A DNA stretch of 64,000 nt from Aquabacter spiritensis (GTDB lineage: Bacteria; Pseudomonadota; Alphaproteobacteria; Rhizobiales; Xanthobacteraceae). The notes beneath the pieces are model-generated. The model was not told the DNA's origin. It did not search any database and saw nothing but the letters and a program-made list of their open reading frames with translations. The stretch spans positions 372,001 to 436,000 of the forward strand of contig NZ_SMAI01000001.1 of the NCBI RefSeq assembly GCF_004346185.1, given 5' to 3'. Positions 29,041 to 36,967 of this stretch are shown here, piece after piece. How positions within the stretch are numbered: position 1 is the stretch's first letter; each line of letters starts with the position of its first letter. The translations under genes were made by a program, and so were the position numbers.

Positions 29041-29817
29041 TCACCGAAGGTCGAGTTTGAGCCCCGACAGACGTTCGCAGATCTCAATCAGACGATCCTG
29101 TCGCGGATGATTGCGGGCGTCGGCATGAACCTCGCGGGGCTGCATGTGATAGAAATATCCGGCTGTTCCCACTGCGGCCGGATCATCGCTGACCGCGAGC
29201 CAGGCCTGTGTTCGATGCGCCTGGTCGAGATCGTCGGTTGCCGCCGGCCCGCCCATGCGGGTGGGCACCCAGCCGGGTTCAAGCGCGTTCGACAGGACGT
29301 CCGGCCAATATCGGGCGAAGGCAAAGGCTAGAAGTACATCGTGCAGCTTGCTTTCCGAATAGGCCTCGGTCCCATCCCAACGGCGCTTTTCCCAAGTGAT
29401 GTCGTCAAGATCAGCCGATGCATTACGATGCAGACCTGAACTTAGATAGACGAGCCGCTTCGGCCTTTCGATCAGTGCCGTCAGGATGAACGGCGCCAGC
29501 GTGTTGACGGCAAAGACATGCGGCAGGCCGTCACCGGTTTCGATACGCTGCGGCTCGCGGTAACCAACGGCGACATTGTGAATGACCGCGTCATAGGGGC
29601 CATGCCGGTTGGCTTTTTCGGCAAGCCGCATTGTGGCGCGAATGGTCGAGACATCGCCCTCGACCACCGCATGGGCTGCAGGCAGGGCCGCCATGGCGGC
29701 CTTGGCGCGTTCGTCGTTTCTGGCATGCAGGACGACCGCATGCCCTTTCTCCGCCAGCAATGCGGCTGTCATCAGCCCGAGGCCCGTCGAGGAGCCGGTG
29801 ATGAAGAGGCGTGCCAT
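29041..29817 (-). CDS. short-chain dehydrogenase/reductase
   Basis: 258 residues. TGSSTGLGLMTAALLAEKG is the cofactor loop, and YSESKLHDV has the catalytic Tyr and Lys. The pattern HNVAVGYREPQ replaces the usual NNAG, as in atypical SDRs of the retinol-dehydrogenase-like group. It lies 40 bp downstream of the frameshifted MFS gene and is probably in one unit with it. Confidence 0.88.
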   Translation of the reverse strand: MARLFITGSSTGLGLMTAALLAEKGHAVVLHARNDERAKAAMAALPAAHAVVEGDVSTIRATMRLAEKANRHGPYDAVIHNVAVGYREPQRIETGDGLPHVFAVNTLAPFILTALIERPKRLVYLSSGLHRNASADLDDITWEKRRWDGTEAYSESKLHDVLLAFAFARYWPDVLSNALEPGWVPTRMGGPAATDDLDQAHRTQAWLAVSDDPAAVGTAGYFYHMQPREVHADARNHPRQDRLIEICERLSGLKLDLR

Positions 29818-29857
29818 TTATCTTCTCCGTGTCTCGACACTCTCGTCCGCTGCCGTG

Positions 29858-31083
29858 TCACTTCGGTGCGTGTTTCAAGGCGATCAGCAATGCGGGAATG
29901 CCGATAAGCGCCGAGATCGGCATGATCGACCAGGGTCCGGCATGGTCGACGATCACGCCGCCGACCAGCGCGCCGGCGGCAATCGCGCCGTTATAGGCCG
30001 ACACATAGAGCGAGGACGGAGCTTCGGTACCGTTCAGATGGGCCGCCGCCTTGAACACCCAGGTCTGCATGAGGACCGGCAAGGCGGTATAGGCCGCGCC
30101 CCAGATCAGAAGCAGCGCAATGACAAGCCCGCTATTCGTGCCGGCAATGCTGAGTGCTGCGAGGCTGACGATCAGGACGATCATCGTGACCAATAACGTT
30201 GGCCGATAGCCGCGTGCCATGATCGGCCCGATGCCGAAATTGCCGACAAGACCTGCAGCACCATAGGCCAGCAGCAGGCCGCCGATCCATGACGTCTCGA
30301 AGCCCCGATCTGTAAGAGGAAGGGGGCGATATAGGTGAAGGCGAGGAAATTCGCCATCATGATCAGCGCGGTCACATAGACTGCCGCGCGCAGGGGCTGC
30401 TCGCGCCACGCCTCGGCGACCGTGCTGTGCTTGCCGTCACGGCTTGCGGCAAGATTGGGCAGGGTCAGCCACATCTTGATGAAAACGGCGAAGGAAAGGA
30501 CAGCAAGCGCGACGAACACGATGCGCCATCCGGCATAATTGCCGAGGAATGTCCCGGCGGGAATGCCAAGCACGGAGGCGAGTGCCAGTCCGCCATAGAC
30601 GGCCGAGGTGGCCCGCACCGCATGTTTTTCGGGAACGATCCGCACCGCCATGCTGGCCGCTGTCGACCAAAAAATGCCGATGGCGGCGGCAACGATCAGC
30701 CGGCTTGCCAGAAGCATCGCATAGTTATCCGCAAAATAGGTCAGCACATTGCCGAGCGTGCAGGCAAACAGCAGGCTCAACATCAGCCATTTGCGGTTCC
30801 AGCACCGGGTGACGGCGGTGAGCGGTGTTGCGGCGATCGCCACAAGCAGCGCAAAGCCCGTCACAAGGAAACCGGCCCGTCCGAGCGATATGCCGACGCC
30901 GTCCGCCATCTGCGGCAGGATGCCGATGGGCATCAGCTCCGTGCTGACAAAGGCAAATGTTCCAAGTGAAAGCGCGACGACGGCAAGCGCTTCGGCCAAA
31001 GGCGAGCGCCGTTTGATGTTTCCGATAAAGGCCGCTTCGGGTGCGGGCTCTCCATGATGCTGAGGAATAGCGTGGTCAGTCAT
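29858..31083 (-). pseudogene. MFS drug-efflux-type transporter, frameshifted
   Basis: The two reading frames together make a complete 12-helix MFS transporter of the YdhP/AraJ-like (sugar efflux/chloramphenicol type) group. The N-terminal half runs through SRLIVAAAIGIFWSTAASMAVR to FTYIAPFLLQIG, and the C-terminal half continues GFETSWIGGLLLAYGAAGLVG. The switch is at a run of four C (plus strand, 30303-30306); one extra base restores the frame. This is either a recent mutation or a homopolymer sequencing error. It is divergent from a LysR gene. Confidence 0.85.
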
Positions 31084-31221
31084 GCCAAATCTCCGGTTTT
31101 TCAGGTTCGGCCGACCATGCCGGAGAAAGACTGATGCGGGTAACGCCGATTTGTCGTATCACTCATGACTAAAAATCACTTATCAACGAGCGACAAAGAC
31201 GAGACATGCGGAGTGTCGAGC

Positions 31222-32142
31222 ATGAATTTTGACGGCCGCATCCTGTCCGGCGTCGGCGTGCTGGCCGCCGTTGTCGAAAGAGGCACGTTTGCGGGGGCAG
31301 CCGAGATGCTGGGCCTCACCCCTTCAGGTGTCAGCCGATCGATTTCGCGGCTGGAGAACCGGTTGGGCATCCGGCTATTCGACAGGACGACCCGGTCGCT
31401 GCACCTGACGGATGAGGGTGCGCGCTTTTATGAGGCCGTCGTCTCGCATTTGGAAGGCATCGAGGAAGCGGTGGGCGCTGCATCCGGGGCCGCGAGCGCA
31501 GTGCGCGGCCGTTTGCGGGTCAATGTCGATCCATTCTTTTCCGGACTGGTGCTGGCGCCGCATCTCGGCCGCTTCACGAAGCGTTTCCCCGAACTGCAGA
31601 TCGAGATCCACACCCGCGACGATGTGGGCGATCTGGTTTCGGAAGGCATGGATGTTGCCGTGCGTTTCGGGCCACAGCCGTCGTCCTCGCTGATCTCACG
31701 GCTTTTGCTGGAAACGCGCATCCTGACTGTGGCCGCCCCCACCTATCTCGAAGCTCGCGGCAGGCCAAAAAGGCCGGAGGATCTGTCTGATCATGCCTGC
31801 ATCCAGTTCCGCAATCCGCTGACCGGCCGTCCCTTCGAATGGGAATTCCAGCGCAGCAAGGAGGTCCTGCCTGTCCCGACGGCCGGTCCGCTCCTGCTGA
31901 CCGATGTGAACACCATGCTGCAGGCCTGCCTGGCTGGAGCCGGCGTGGCACAGGTCATGTCCCTCGGCATCGGGCACTGGATCGCCAGCGGCGCGTTGAT
32001 TGATCTTTTTCCCGACTGGCCGGACGAGACCTTTCCGCTTTGCGCCATTCACCCGTCCCGCCGCCACCCGGCGGCGAAAGTCCGCGCCTTCCTGGATTTT
32101 TGCGTGGAACTCGCGAGGACAGAAACGCCAGACGGCTATTAA
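31222..32142 (+). CDS. LysR-family transcriptional regulator
   Basis: 306 residues. The N-terminal HTH (LSGVGVLAAVVERGTFAGAAEMLGLTPSGVSRSISRLENRLG, represented by GTFAGAAEMLGLT) and an effector domain with EGMDVAVRFG belong to the LysR family. An earlier in-frame ATG at 31165 exists, but the chosen start gives a standard N-terminus. It is divergent from the MFS-SDR pair, so it probably regulates them. Confidence 0.9.
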   Translation: MNFDGRILSGVGVLAAVVERGTFAGAAEMLGLTPSGVSRSISRLENRLGIRLFDRTTRSLHLTDEGARFYEAVVSHLEGIEEAVGAASGAASAVRGRLRVNVDPFFSGLVLAPHLGRFTKRFPELQIEIHTRDDVGDLVSEGMDVAVRFGPQPSSSLISRLLLETRILTVAAPTYLEARGRPKRPEDLSDHACIQFRNPLTGRPFEWEFQRSKEVLPVPTAGPLLLTDVNTMLQACLAGAGVAQVMSLGIGHWIASGALIDLFPDWPDETFPLCAIHPSRRHPAAKVRAFLDFCVELARTETPDGY

Positions 32143-32501
32143 TCGCTGCCGAGTCCCCAAATTGGACGGATGCGCGAAATATCCAATACTAATACTGTCG
32201 TTAACGAAGTATATTCACGCACTAAAATTTAAAAACAGCACTTCTCGTCTAAATCATATCTATCAACGCACGTACAAAAAATCCATTTTTCTACTAAAAA
32301 CGTTCAAGTTATAATATTTCAAATAGTCTATTTTTTTCACAAAAGCATCTGGTATGATTTCGAATAATAAATTCTACGGAATATAGCGTGAATTGCGCGA
32401 TGCGGCGCGCATCGAAACAGGCCCGTCATCAGCTTGCGGACGAAGACGTGACGGTCTGCATCGTGGATGTCCACACCCCCCGCATCGCAGGATCATCGCG
32501 C
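32143..32501. other. AT-rich spacer between the accessory region and the nif cluster
   Basis: From about 32160 to 32390 the base composition is sharply AT-rich with runs of A and T, unlike the surrounding DNA. I see no open frame, transposase, tRNA or sigma-54 site in it. It marks the boundary between the LysR/MFS module and the nif genes. Confidence 0.6.
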
Positions 32502-32816
32502 TCATTCGATGCCTTCCTCGCACGCTTTGCGGCGGATCGCGATGCGGAAACGCTCGTTGATGGCGGCGGGGCTTCGAAGAATGTCGTCGTGCGCTCCGCG
32601 CAGCGCGTCCTCGACCCGCTGCGCCTCCGCGCCTGACAGCGCGATCCGCCCGGCCATGTGGGTCGCGTCGGGCGCGGCCGCGAGGATCGCCCGACGGTTG
32701 GGATGCATCTTGACCTCGATCAGGTCGAACGCCTCCAGCTTGCCGTCGAGGCAAATGGCGAGGCCGACGACCTCCACTTTGCGCCCGTCCAGGGTCGTCT
32801 TCACGAGCGTCCTCAT
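32502..32816 (-). CDS. small conserved-looking protein of unknown function (nif region)
   Basis: 104 residues, predicted soluble, acidic and basic residues mixed (LEAFDLIEVKMHPNRRAI, LSGAEAQRVEDALRGAHDD). No family recognised. Last gene of a four-gene leftward operon starting at 34472; it overlaps the stop of the gene before it by four bases. A longer frame runs upstream, but the coupled ATG is the natural start. Confidence 0.65.
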   Translation of the reverse strand: MRTLVKTTLDGRKVEVVGLAICLDGKLEAFDLIEVKMHPNRRAILAAAPDATHMAGRIALSGAEAQRVEDALRGAHDDILRSPAAINERFRIAIRRKACEEGIE

Positions 32817-33121
32817 CGGCGATCCTCCGCTGCCCCCTCGTCCTCGGTCGAAAGCCAGCCATAGCCGCCCTGATCCCATAATTGGGCGAGGGACCGGTCG
32901 GCCGGCCAGCCGGGATGCTGTGCCACGATCACCGCAAAATCCGCGCGGAACCGCGCGGCGTCCTCGCCGGCGAGGCGCGCCACGCGGCGTTCCGGCTTGA
33001 AGCGCAGTTCCAGGACCGCGCCGGCGGCGCAGGTGGTGAGTGCGTAATCCTGCCCCGATAGCGCGAGGTTCGGGTCCTGCCGGCTTTCGTCGCCGGCCGG
33101 GCCGGAGGTCTCCGCGCTCAT
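32813..33121 (-). CDS. small protein of unknown function (nif region)
   Basis: 102 residues, soluble, with RFKPERRVARLAGEDAARFRADF and QLWDQGGYGWLSTEDE. No family recognised. Coupled at both ends by ATGA overlaps, to the rhodanese gene before it and the 104-residue gene after it, so its product is likely made in step with those proteins. Confidence 0.65.
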   Translation of the reverse strand: MSAETSGPAGDESRQDPNLALSGQDYALTTCAAGAVLELRFKPERRVARLAGEDAARFRADFAVIVAQHPGWPADRSLAQLWDQGGYGWLSTEDEGAAEDRR

Positions 33122-33978
33122 GCCGCCACCACGGCCGGCATGTCGTCCGCCCGCTCCCATTCGGCCCAGGAGCCGTCATAGACGGAAGTGGCCTCCTGCC
33201 CGAGCAGGAACAGACCGAGCGCGGTGACGCAGGACGTGATTCCGGAGGCGCATGTGGCGACGCATGGCCGGCCGAGATCGATCCCGGCGGCGGCGAACCG
33301 CGCGGCCAGCGCCGCGGGCGGCAGCATCGCGCCGGTCTCCGGATGGATCAGATCCGCCCAGGGCACATTGATCGCGCCGGGAATATGGCCGAGCTTCTTG
33401 AACGGAAACACGTCCGGCTGGAGCCCTGCGAACCTGCCCGGTCCTCGGGCGTCGATCACCTGTTCGGCGCCGCTTTCGAGATTGGCCGTCATCTGGCCGA
33501 GGGTGCGCACGAGGGATGCGTCCACCGCGGCGGAAAACGCCTTGGGCTCCGGCCGGACGGCGGTCATTTCGGTCGGCAGCTTGTCCTTGAGCCATTTGCC
33601 GAAACCGCCGTCCAGAAGCGCCACGTTGCGGTGCCCGAACACGCGGAACATCCACCACACGCGGGCCGCCGCCGAGCCGCCGGACAGACGGTCATAGACC
33701 ACGACGCGGTCGGTGCTGCCGATGCCGAGCAGCGCCACCTTCTTGGCGAAGTCGGCCGCGCTCGGCAGCATATGCGGCAGCGACGTGGCGGGGTCGGCGA
33801 CGTGATCGATGTCGAAATGCACCGACCCCGGCAGATGGCGGCCGCGATATTGGGTGCGCCCGTCGAGATTGGTGCTGGTGTGGTGCCAGGTGCAGTCGAG
33901 AATGCGGAGGTCGGGCTCGGCCAAATGCGCGGCGAGCCATTCGGTGCTCACCACCCCGGAAAGCGTATCACTGGCCAT
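33118..33978 (-). CDS. sseA: two-domain rhodanese / thiosulfate or mercaptopyruvate sulfurtransferase
   Basis: 286 residues with two rhodanese domains. The N-terminal one has DLRILDCTWH and GSVHFDIDHVADP; the C-terminal one carries the catalytic cysteine in CVATCASGITSC, the position of the CGSGVTA active loop of SseA-type enzymes. It can move sulfane sulfur, for example from thiosulfate or mercaptopyruvate. In a nif cluster it may supply sulfur for Fe-S clusters or FeMo-co. Second gene of the leftward operon; an upstream in-frame start to 34083 is less likely. Confidence 0.88.
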   Translation of the reverse strand: MASDTLSGVVSTEWLAAHLAEPDLRILDCTWHHTSTNLDGRTQYRGRHLPGSVHFDIDHVADPATSLPHMLPSAADFAKKVALLGIGSTDRVVVYDRLSGGSAAARVWWMFRVFGHRNVALLDGGFGKWLKDKLPTEMTAVRPEPKAFSAAVDASLVRTLGQMTANLESGAEQVIDARGPGRFAGLQPDVFPFKKLGHIPGAINVPWADLIHPETGAMLPPAALAARFAAAGIDLGRPCVATCASGITSCVTALGLFLLGQEATSVYDGSWAEWERADDMPAVVAA

Positions 33979-34013
33979 GTCTGGGTCTCCTCTCGGCGGT
34001 CTGCGGGACGAGG

Positions 34014-34472
34014 TCACAGCGTCCGCGGCATGGCGGAGCCGGTCCGCGGCCGGCTGTCGAAATAGTCGGGCCGTTCCGGCCATCCGCCCTCCGGCATGAA
34101 CTTAAAGGTGACGATGCGCAGCGGCGCGCCGTGCGAACAGGACACCTCGTTGAACTTGATCTCGCGGTCGCCCGGCCCGGCCGAGAAATCCGCGACCACC
34201 GTCCCATCCGCCCTGCGGGCCCGGGCGAATCCGGGCGTGCCGACGCTGCTCGCGGCGACGCTCGCGGCGAGAAAGCGCGGCCTCTCGATCCCCTCGGCCG
34301 GAATGTCGAAGGCGGGCGACGCGAACGTGAAGGTCGCGAGCACGCCCGAGCGCTCGACCGGCCGGTCCGCCGTGAGCGGGCGCGCCACCGAATAGACGGT
34401 CAGCGTTCCGCCATCGAGCTGCGTCTTCAACTCTTCGAGGGAACAAGAAATGAAGTCCTGCGCAACGATCAT
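34014..34472 (-). CDS. nif-region protein of unknown function
   Basis: 152 residues, soluble, with no recognised domain. Features are FISCSLEELKTQLDGGTLTVYS near the N-terminus, ERPRFLAASVAASSVGTPGF and a C-terminal KFNEVSCSHGAPLRIVTFKFMPEGGWPERPDYF, the latter two in predicted beta structure. GGGAG six bases before the ATG supports this start over one two codons upstream. It is the first gene of a leftward operon with a sulfurtransferase, behind a sigma-54-like promoter and a NifA site, so it is probably nitrogen-fixation-regulated. Confidence 0.7.
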   Translation of the reverse strand: MIVAQDFISCSLEELKTQLDGGTLTVYSVARPLTADRPVERSGVLATFTFASPAFDIPAEGIERPRFLAASVAASSVGTPGFARARRADGTVVADFSAGPGDREIKFNEVSCSHGAPLRIVTFKFMPEGGWPERPDYFDSRPRTGSAMPRTL

Positions 34473-34505
34473 GACCATCTCCCGATGCGGTCGTGACGGC
34501 GTTGC

Positions 34506-34521
34506 ATCAAGTTCCGTGCCA
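34506..34521 (-). promoter_or_regulatory. sigma-54 (-24/-12) promoter, weak -12
   Basis: Leftward TGGCACGGAACTTGAT. The -24 GG is perfect, but the -12 has GA instead of GC. Start of the first gene is 34 bp downstream. NifA site about 135 bp upstream. Confidence 0.55.
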
Positions 34522-34647
34522 GTTGGGCCGGGGGCAGGGAAACGGCTGAAGCGCTCCGAAAATGTCCCTGAATGCCGGGCATTCAAGCGGCCCGCATCAC
34601 GACGCGGGACAGGCGCGTCCGACACGCAACACGGTGCCTGGCCGCCC

Positions 34648-34663
34648 TGTCCAATTTCCGACA
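34648..34663. promoter_or_regulatory. NifA upstream activator site
   Basis: TGTCCAATTTCCGACA fits TGT-N10-ACA exactly. It lies at an ordinary distance upstream of the leftward sigma-54 promoter at 34506. It could also serve the rightward Rieske gene, for which I see no sigma-54 promoter. Confidence 0.6.
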
Positions 34664-34888
34664 CGCGCCGCATCGGCCCGCCTGAGCCCCTGCATTTTTC
34701 AGGATCTGTGGCGGCCGAAGCTCGTTTGCGCGAATCTTGCAGAACCCTCGCGAGCACGGGGCGATCACATCCAGCCCCACGACGGCGAGCGTCGAAAGGG
34801 CCGGCGGCCATACCGCCGGCCTCACGAACGGATCGTGCGGGCGCTCCTGGGTGACCGAACCGTGTCCGACAGTCATGAGCGAGGGACG

Positions 34889-35296
34889 ATGACACCCAAT
34901 CCGGCCTATGCCATTTGCCGCATGAGCGACATTCCGAGCCAACGTGCCGCCGGCTTCCATCTCGAGATCGTCGAGCCGGACGGCCGGCGGCGGCCATGGC
35001 CGATCATCGTCGTGCGGTGGGGCCGACAGGTCTTCGGCTATGTCAACAAATGCCCGCACGACGGGGTCAATCTCGACTGGGAACGCAACCAGTTTCTCGA
35101 CCCGAACGGCATCCGGCTGATGTGCGGCAAGCACGGAGCCTTGTTCGAACTGGGCACCGGGATCTGCGTCGACGGCCCCTGCAAGGGCCGGGGGCTCACC
35201 CCGGTCGGGCTGGTCGTGCTCGATGACGATATCTGCGTCACCGGCGTCACCCTGGTGGAGGACGACGAGGCGGACCCTGCGGCCGATGCGCCGTGA
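34889..35296 (+). CDS. small Rieske-type 2Fe-2S protein
   Basis: 135 residues. CPHDGVNLDW and CGKHGALFE form the Rieske C-x-H and C-x2-H ligands, spaced by about 20 residues as in Rieske ferredoxins. A C-terminal segment with GICVDGPCKGRGL, where a further cysteine pair sits, and an acidic tail (VEDDEADP) follow. A paralogue with the same layout is encoded later in the cluster. An electron-transfer role in nitrogen fixation is inferred. The ATG after GAGGGAC fits. Confidence 0.85.
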   Translation: MTPNPAYAICRMSDIPSQRAAGFHLEIVEPDGRRRPWPIIVVRWGRQVFGYVNKCPHDGVNLDWERNQFLDPNGIRLMCGKHGALFELGTGICVDGPCKGRGLTPVGLVVLDDDICVTGVTLVEDDEADPAADAP

Positions 35297-35310
35297 CACC
35301 AGGGCGGCGG

Positions 35311-35922
35311 TCAGACCGGCCGGTTCTCGTTGCGGTTCTTCACCGGCTCCATGCGCGCGACTCCGTCCTCGAAGCTGATGACGTCATACTTGCCATCGAA
35401 GCCGCGGGCGGCATCGAGCAGGTAATCGAGCTTGCCGGCCGTATCGAGCTTCTTAATGTCGTTCTTGTCGATGCTCATGAGATCGAGCATCTCCTTCCAC
35501 ACCGTGGATTCGTCGCACGGCAAGACGTGGAAGGTCACACCGCCGATCGTCACCTTGTATTTCGCCAGAAGGTCGATGTTGTTGCAGAACATGAAATAAG
35601 TACCATCCGGACCGAGCAGTCCGTCGAGCACCTCGGCCGCCACCGCCAGATAGGCGAAGGAATGGAGATAGCCGACGAGGATCGGGATGGTCGGCTCGCC
35701 CGCCTGGACCACGGTGAGAACCTGCTCGATCGAGAAGTCCGGCGGCCGCTTTTCGTCTGCAACCTGCACTTGGAATTTCAAGGCGATATCGCCGCGGAAC
35801 CCGAACCGGCCGGGCGTCCGGGTGGGCGCCTTCAGGACCGCATTGAGCAGGCGCCCCTCGCGATCGAGGCGGCTCAAAGCGGTCTCCCCGATGGTGACCG
35901 TCTTTTCAAGCGTCGTCGTCAT
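35311..35922 (-). CDS. NifA-controlled protein of unknown function
   Basis: 203 residues, soluble, with features such as RTPGRFGFRGDIALKFQVQVADEKRPPDFSIEQ, of which only QVQVADEKRPP is quoted as motif, FMFCNNIDLLAKYKV and TFHVLPCDESTVWKEM. I do not recognise a family. Behind a convincing sigma-54 promoter and a NifA site shared with the divergent IscA-nfu-nifS operon, so nitrogen-fixation expression is strongly suggested. The ATG following GAGGAACG is chosen; the frame continues upstream only in non-coding-like sequence. Confidence 0.75.
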   Translation of the reverse strand: MTTTLEKTVTIGETALSRLDREGRLLNAVLKAPTRTPGRFGFRGDIALKFQVQVADEKRPPDFSIEQVLTVVQAGEPTIPILVGYLHSFAYLAVAAEVLDGLLGPDGTYFMFCNNIDLLAKYKVTIGGVTFHVLPCDESTVWKEMLDLMSIDKNDIKKLDTAGKLDYLLDAARGFDGKYDVISFEDGVARMEPVKNRNENRPV

Positions 35923-35977
35923 GATCGTTCCTCTTCGTCCACCCGAGTTCGGCACATGTGCCGACCGCAATGATCGA

Positions 35978-35993
35978 TGCAAATTGTCTGCCG
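35978..35993 (-). promoter_or_regulatory. sigma-54 promoter of the 203-residue protein
   Basis: Leftward CGGCAGACAATTTGCA gives GG-N10-GC, 56 bp before the start codon. The first base is C instead of the usual T. Confidence 0.6.
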
Positions 35994-36080
35994 CCCTGGG
36001 CCAGCGCCTGCGAACCGGCACCAGCCTTGAAGCGGCGACACCCGCGGTCACACCGACGGCGCGGTGAGGCAAAGCCGCCG

Positions 36081-36096
36081 TGTCGCAAAGTCTACA
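36081..36096. promoter_or_regulatory. NifA site in the divergent region
   Basis: TGTCGCAAAGTCTACA fits TGT-N10-ACA. It lies between two divergent sigma-54 promoters, 62 bp from the right one and about 90 bp from the left one, so it can serve both. Confidence 0.7.
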
Positions 36097-36156
36097 CTGG
36101 TCGCAAAAGCAACAGGGCGGAATTTATAGTTCCAGTTAAATCAAATACTTCGCCAA

Positions 36157-36172
36157 TGGCATGCCTATTGCT
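36157..36172 (+). promoter_or_regulatory. sigma-54 promoter of the iscA-nfu-nifS-nifT-SIR2 operon
   Basis: TGGCATGCCTATTGCT is nearly the consensus TGGCAYG-N4-TTGCW, with GG-N10-GC exact. A stretch AATCAAATACTTC just upstream (36139-36151) resembles an IHF site with one mismatch. Confidence 0.8.
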
Positions 36173-36211
36173 GGATGCCTGTCGAATGGGTCCAAGCACA
36201 AAGGGCGAGCC

Positions 36212-36532
36212 ATGATCAATCTCACCGACAGCGCCTTGAACGCGGTCCGCACCGCCATCACTTCGGCGAAGGATCCGGTCGGCGGGCTTCGTATCCAGGT
36301 CGAGGCCGGCGGATGTGCCGGATACAAATACATGATGGGTCTCGTCGGCGAGCCGGGGCCCGACGACACGGTGATCGAGCGCAACGGCGTCAAGGTCTTC
36401 GTCGACACCAAGAGCCACGAATATCTCTCCGGCACGACGATCGACTTCGTCGTCGCGCTCGAAGGCTCCGGCTTCACGTTCGAAAATCCGAACGCGACGT
36501 CCAGCTGCTCCTGCGGCAAGTCCTTCGGATAG
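36212..36532 (+). CDS. IscA/HesB-like Fe-S assembly protein (nif-associated)
   Basis: 106 residues of the A-type carrier family. The first conserved cysteine is in EAGGCAGYKYMMG and the second pair in SSCSCGKSF at the C-terminus, giving the C-x(n)-C-x-C signature. It carries or delivers Fe-S clusters, and members encoded in nif clusters (often called iscN or nif-IscA) serve nitrogenase assembly. First gene of the NifA/sigma-54 operon with nfu and nifS. Confidence 0.92.
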   Translation: MINLTDSALNAVRTAITSAKDPVGGLRIQVEAGGCAGYKYMMGLVGEPGPDDTVIERNGVKVFVDTKSHEYLSGTTIDFVVALEGSGFTFENPNATSSCSCGKSFG

Positions 36533-36666
36533 ACCCCCTTGCGCTGAAACGCCGTCCGAATTCGCGATCTTCGCGGCCGGCTATGCCGCGGGCCGCACCC
36601 CTGCCTCATCGACCGGCCGCGGCACGCGCCCCGGCGGTCCGAACCTTTCCCGGGGAGAGAACCGTC

Positions 36667-36954
36667 ATGCAGATCGAGGAAACTACGATACAGGCGCCGA
36701 GCGCCGAACCCACCCGCGCGGACATCATCAAGGCGGTGATCGAGGAAATCCGGCCGAATCTCAAGCGGGACGGCGGCGATTGCGAACTGATCGGGATCGA
36801 GGGCAGCCGGGTGATGGTGAAACTCACGGGCGCCTGCGTCTTCTGCAAGCTCAGCAGCGCCACGCTGGAGGGTATTCAGGCGCGCCTGGTGGAAAAGCTG
36901 GGCGAGCTCGTGCGCCTCATCCCCGTGGCCGGCGGCGCAGCGGCTCGCCATTGA
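36667..36954 (+). CDS. NifU C-terminal-type (Nfu) Fe-S scaffold
   Basis: 95 residues with GGDCELIGIEGSRVMVKLTGAC and the Fe-S binding CVFCKLS, a CxxC motif. This is only the C-terminal domain of NifU; the N-terminal IscU-like and central 2Fe-2S parts are absent. Placed between IscA and NifS, so it most likely acts as the local scaffold for nif clusters. The longer frame upstream from 36175 is not in frame with a better start. Confidence 0.85.
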   Translation: MQIEETTIQAPSAEPTRADIIKAVIEEIRPNLKRDGGDCELIGIEGSRVMVKLTGACVFCKLSSATLEGIQARLVEKLGELVRLIPVAGGAAARH

Positions 36955-36967
36955 GCAAGGCGGACCC

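Noticed and set aside
32160-32395. CRISPR array or tRNA gene in the AT-rich spacer
   Set aside because: No regular repeats and no cloverleaf or CCA-like end are visible.
34664-34888. Sigma-54 promoter for the first Rieske gene
   Set aside because: I looked for GG-N10-GC with TTGC in the right orientation and found none with the proper spacing.
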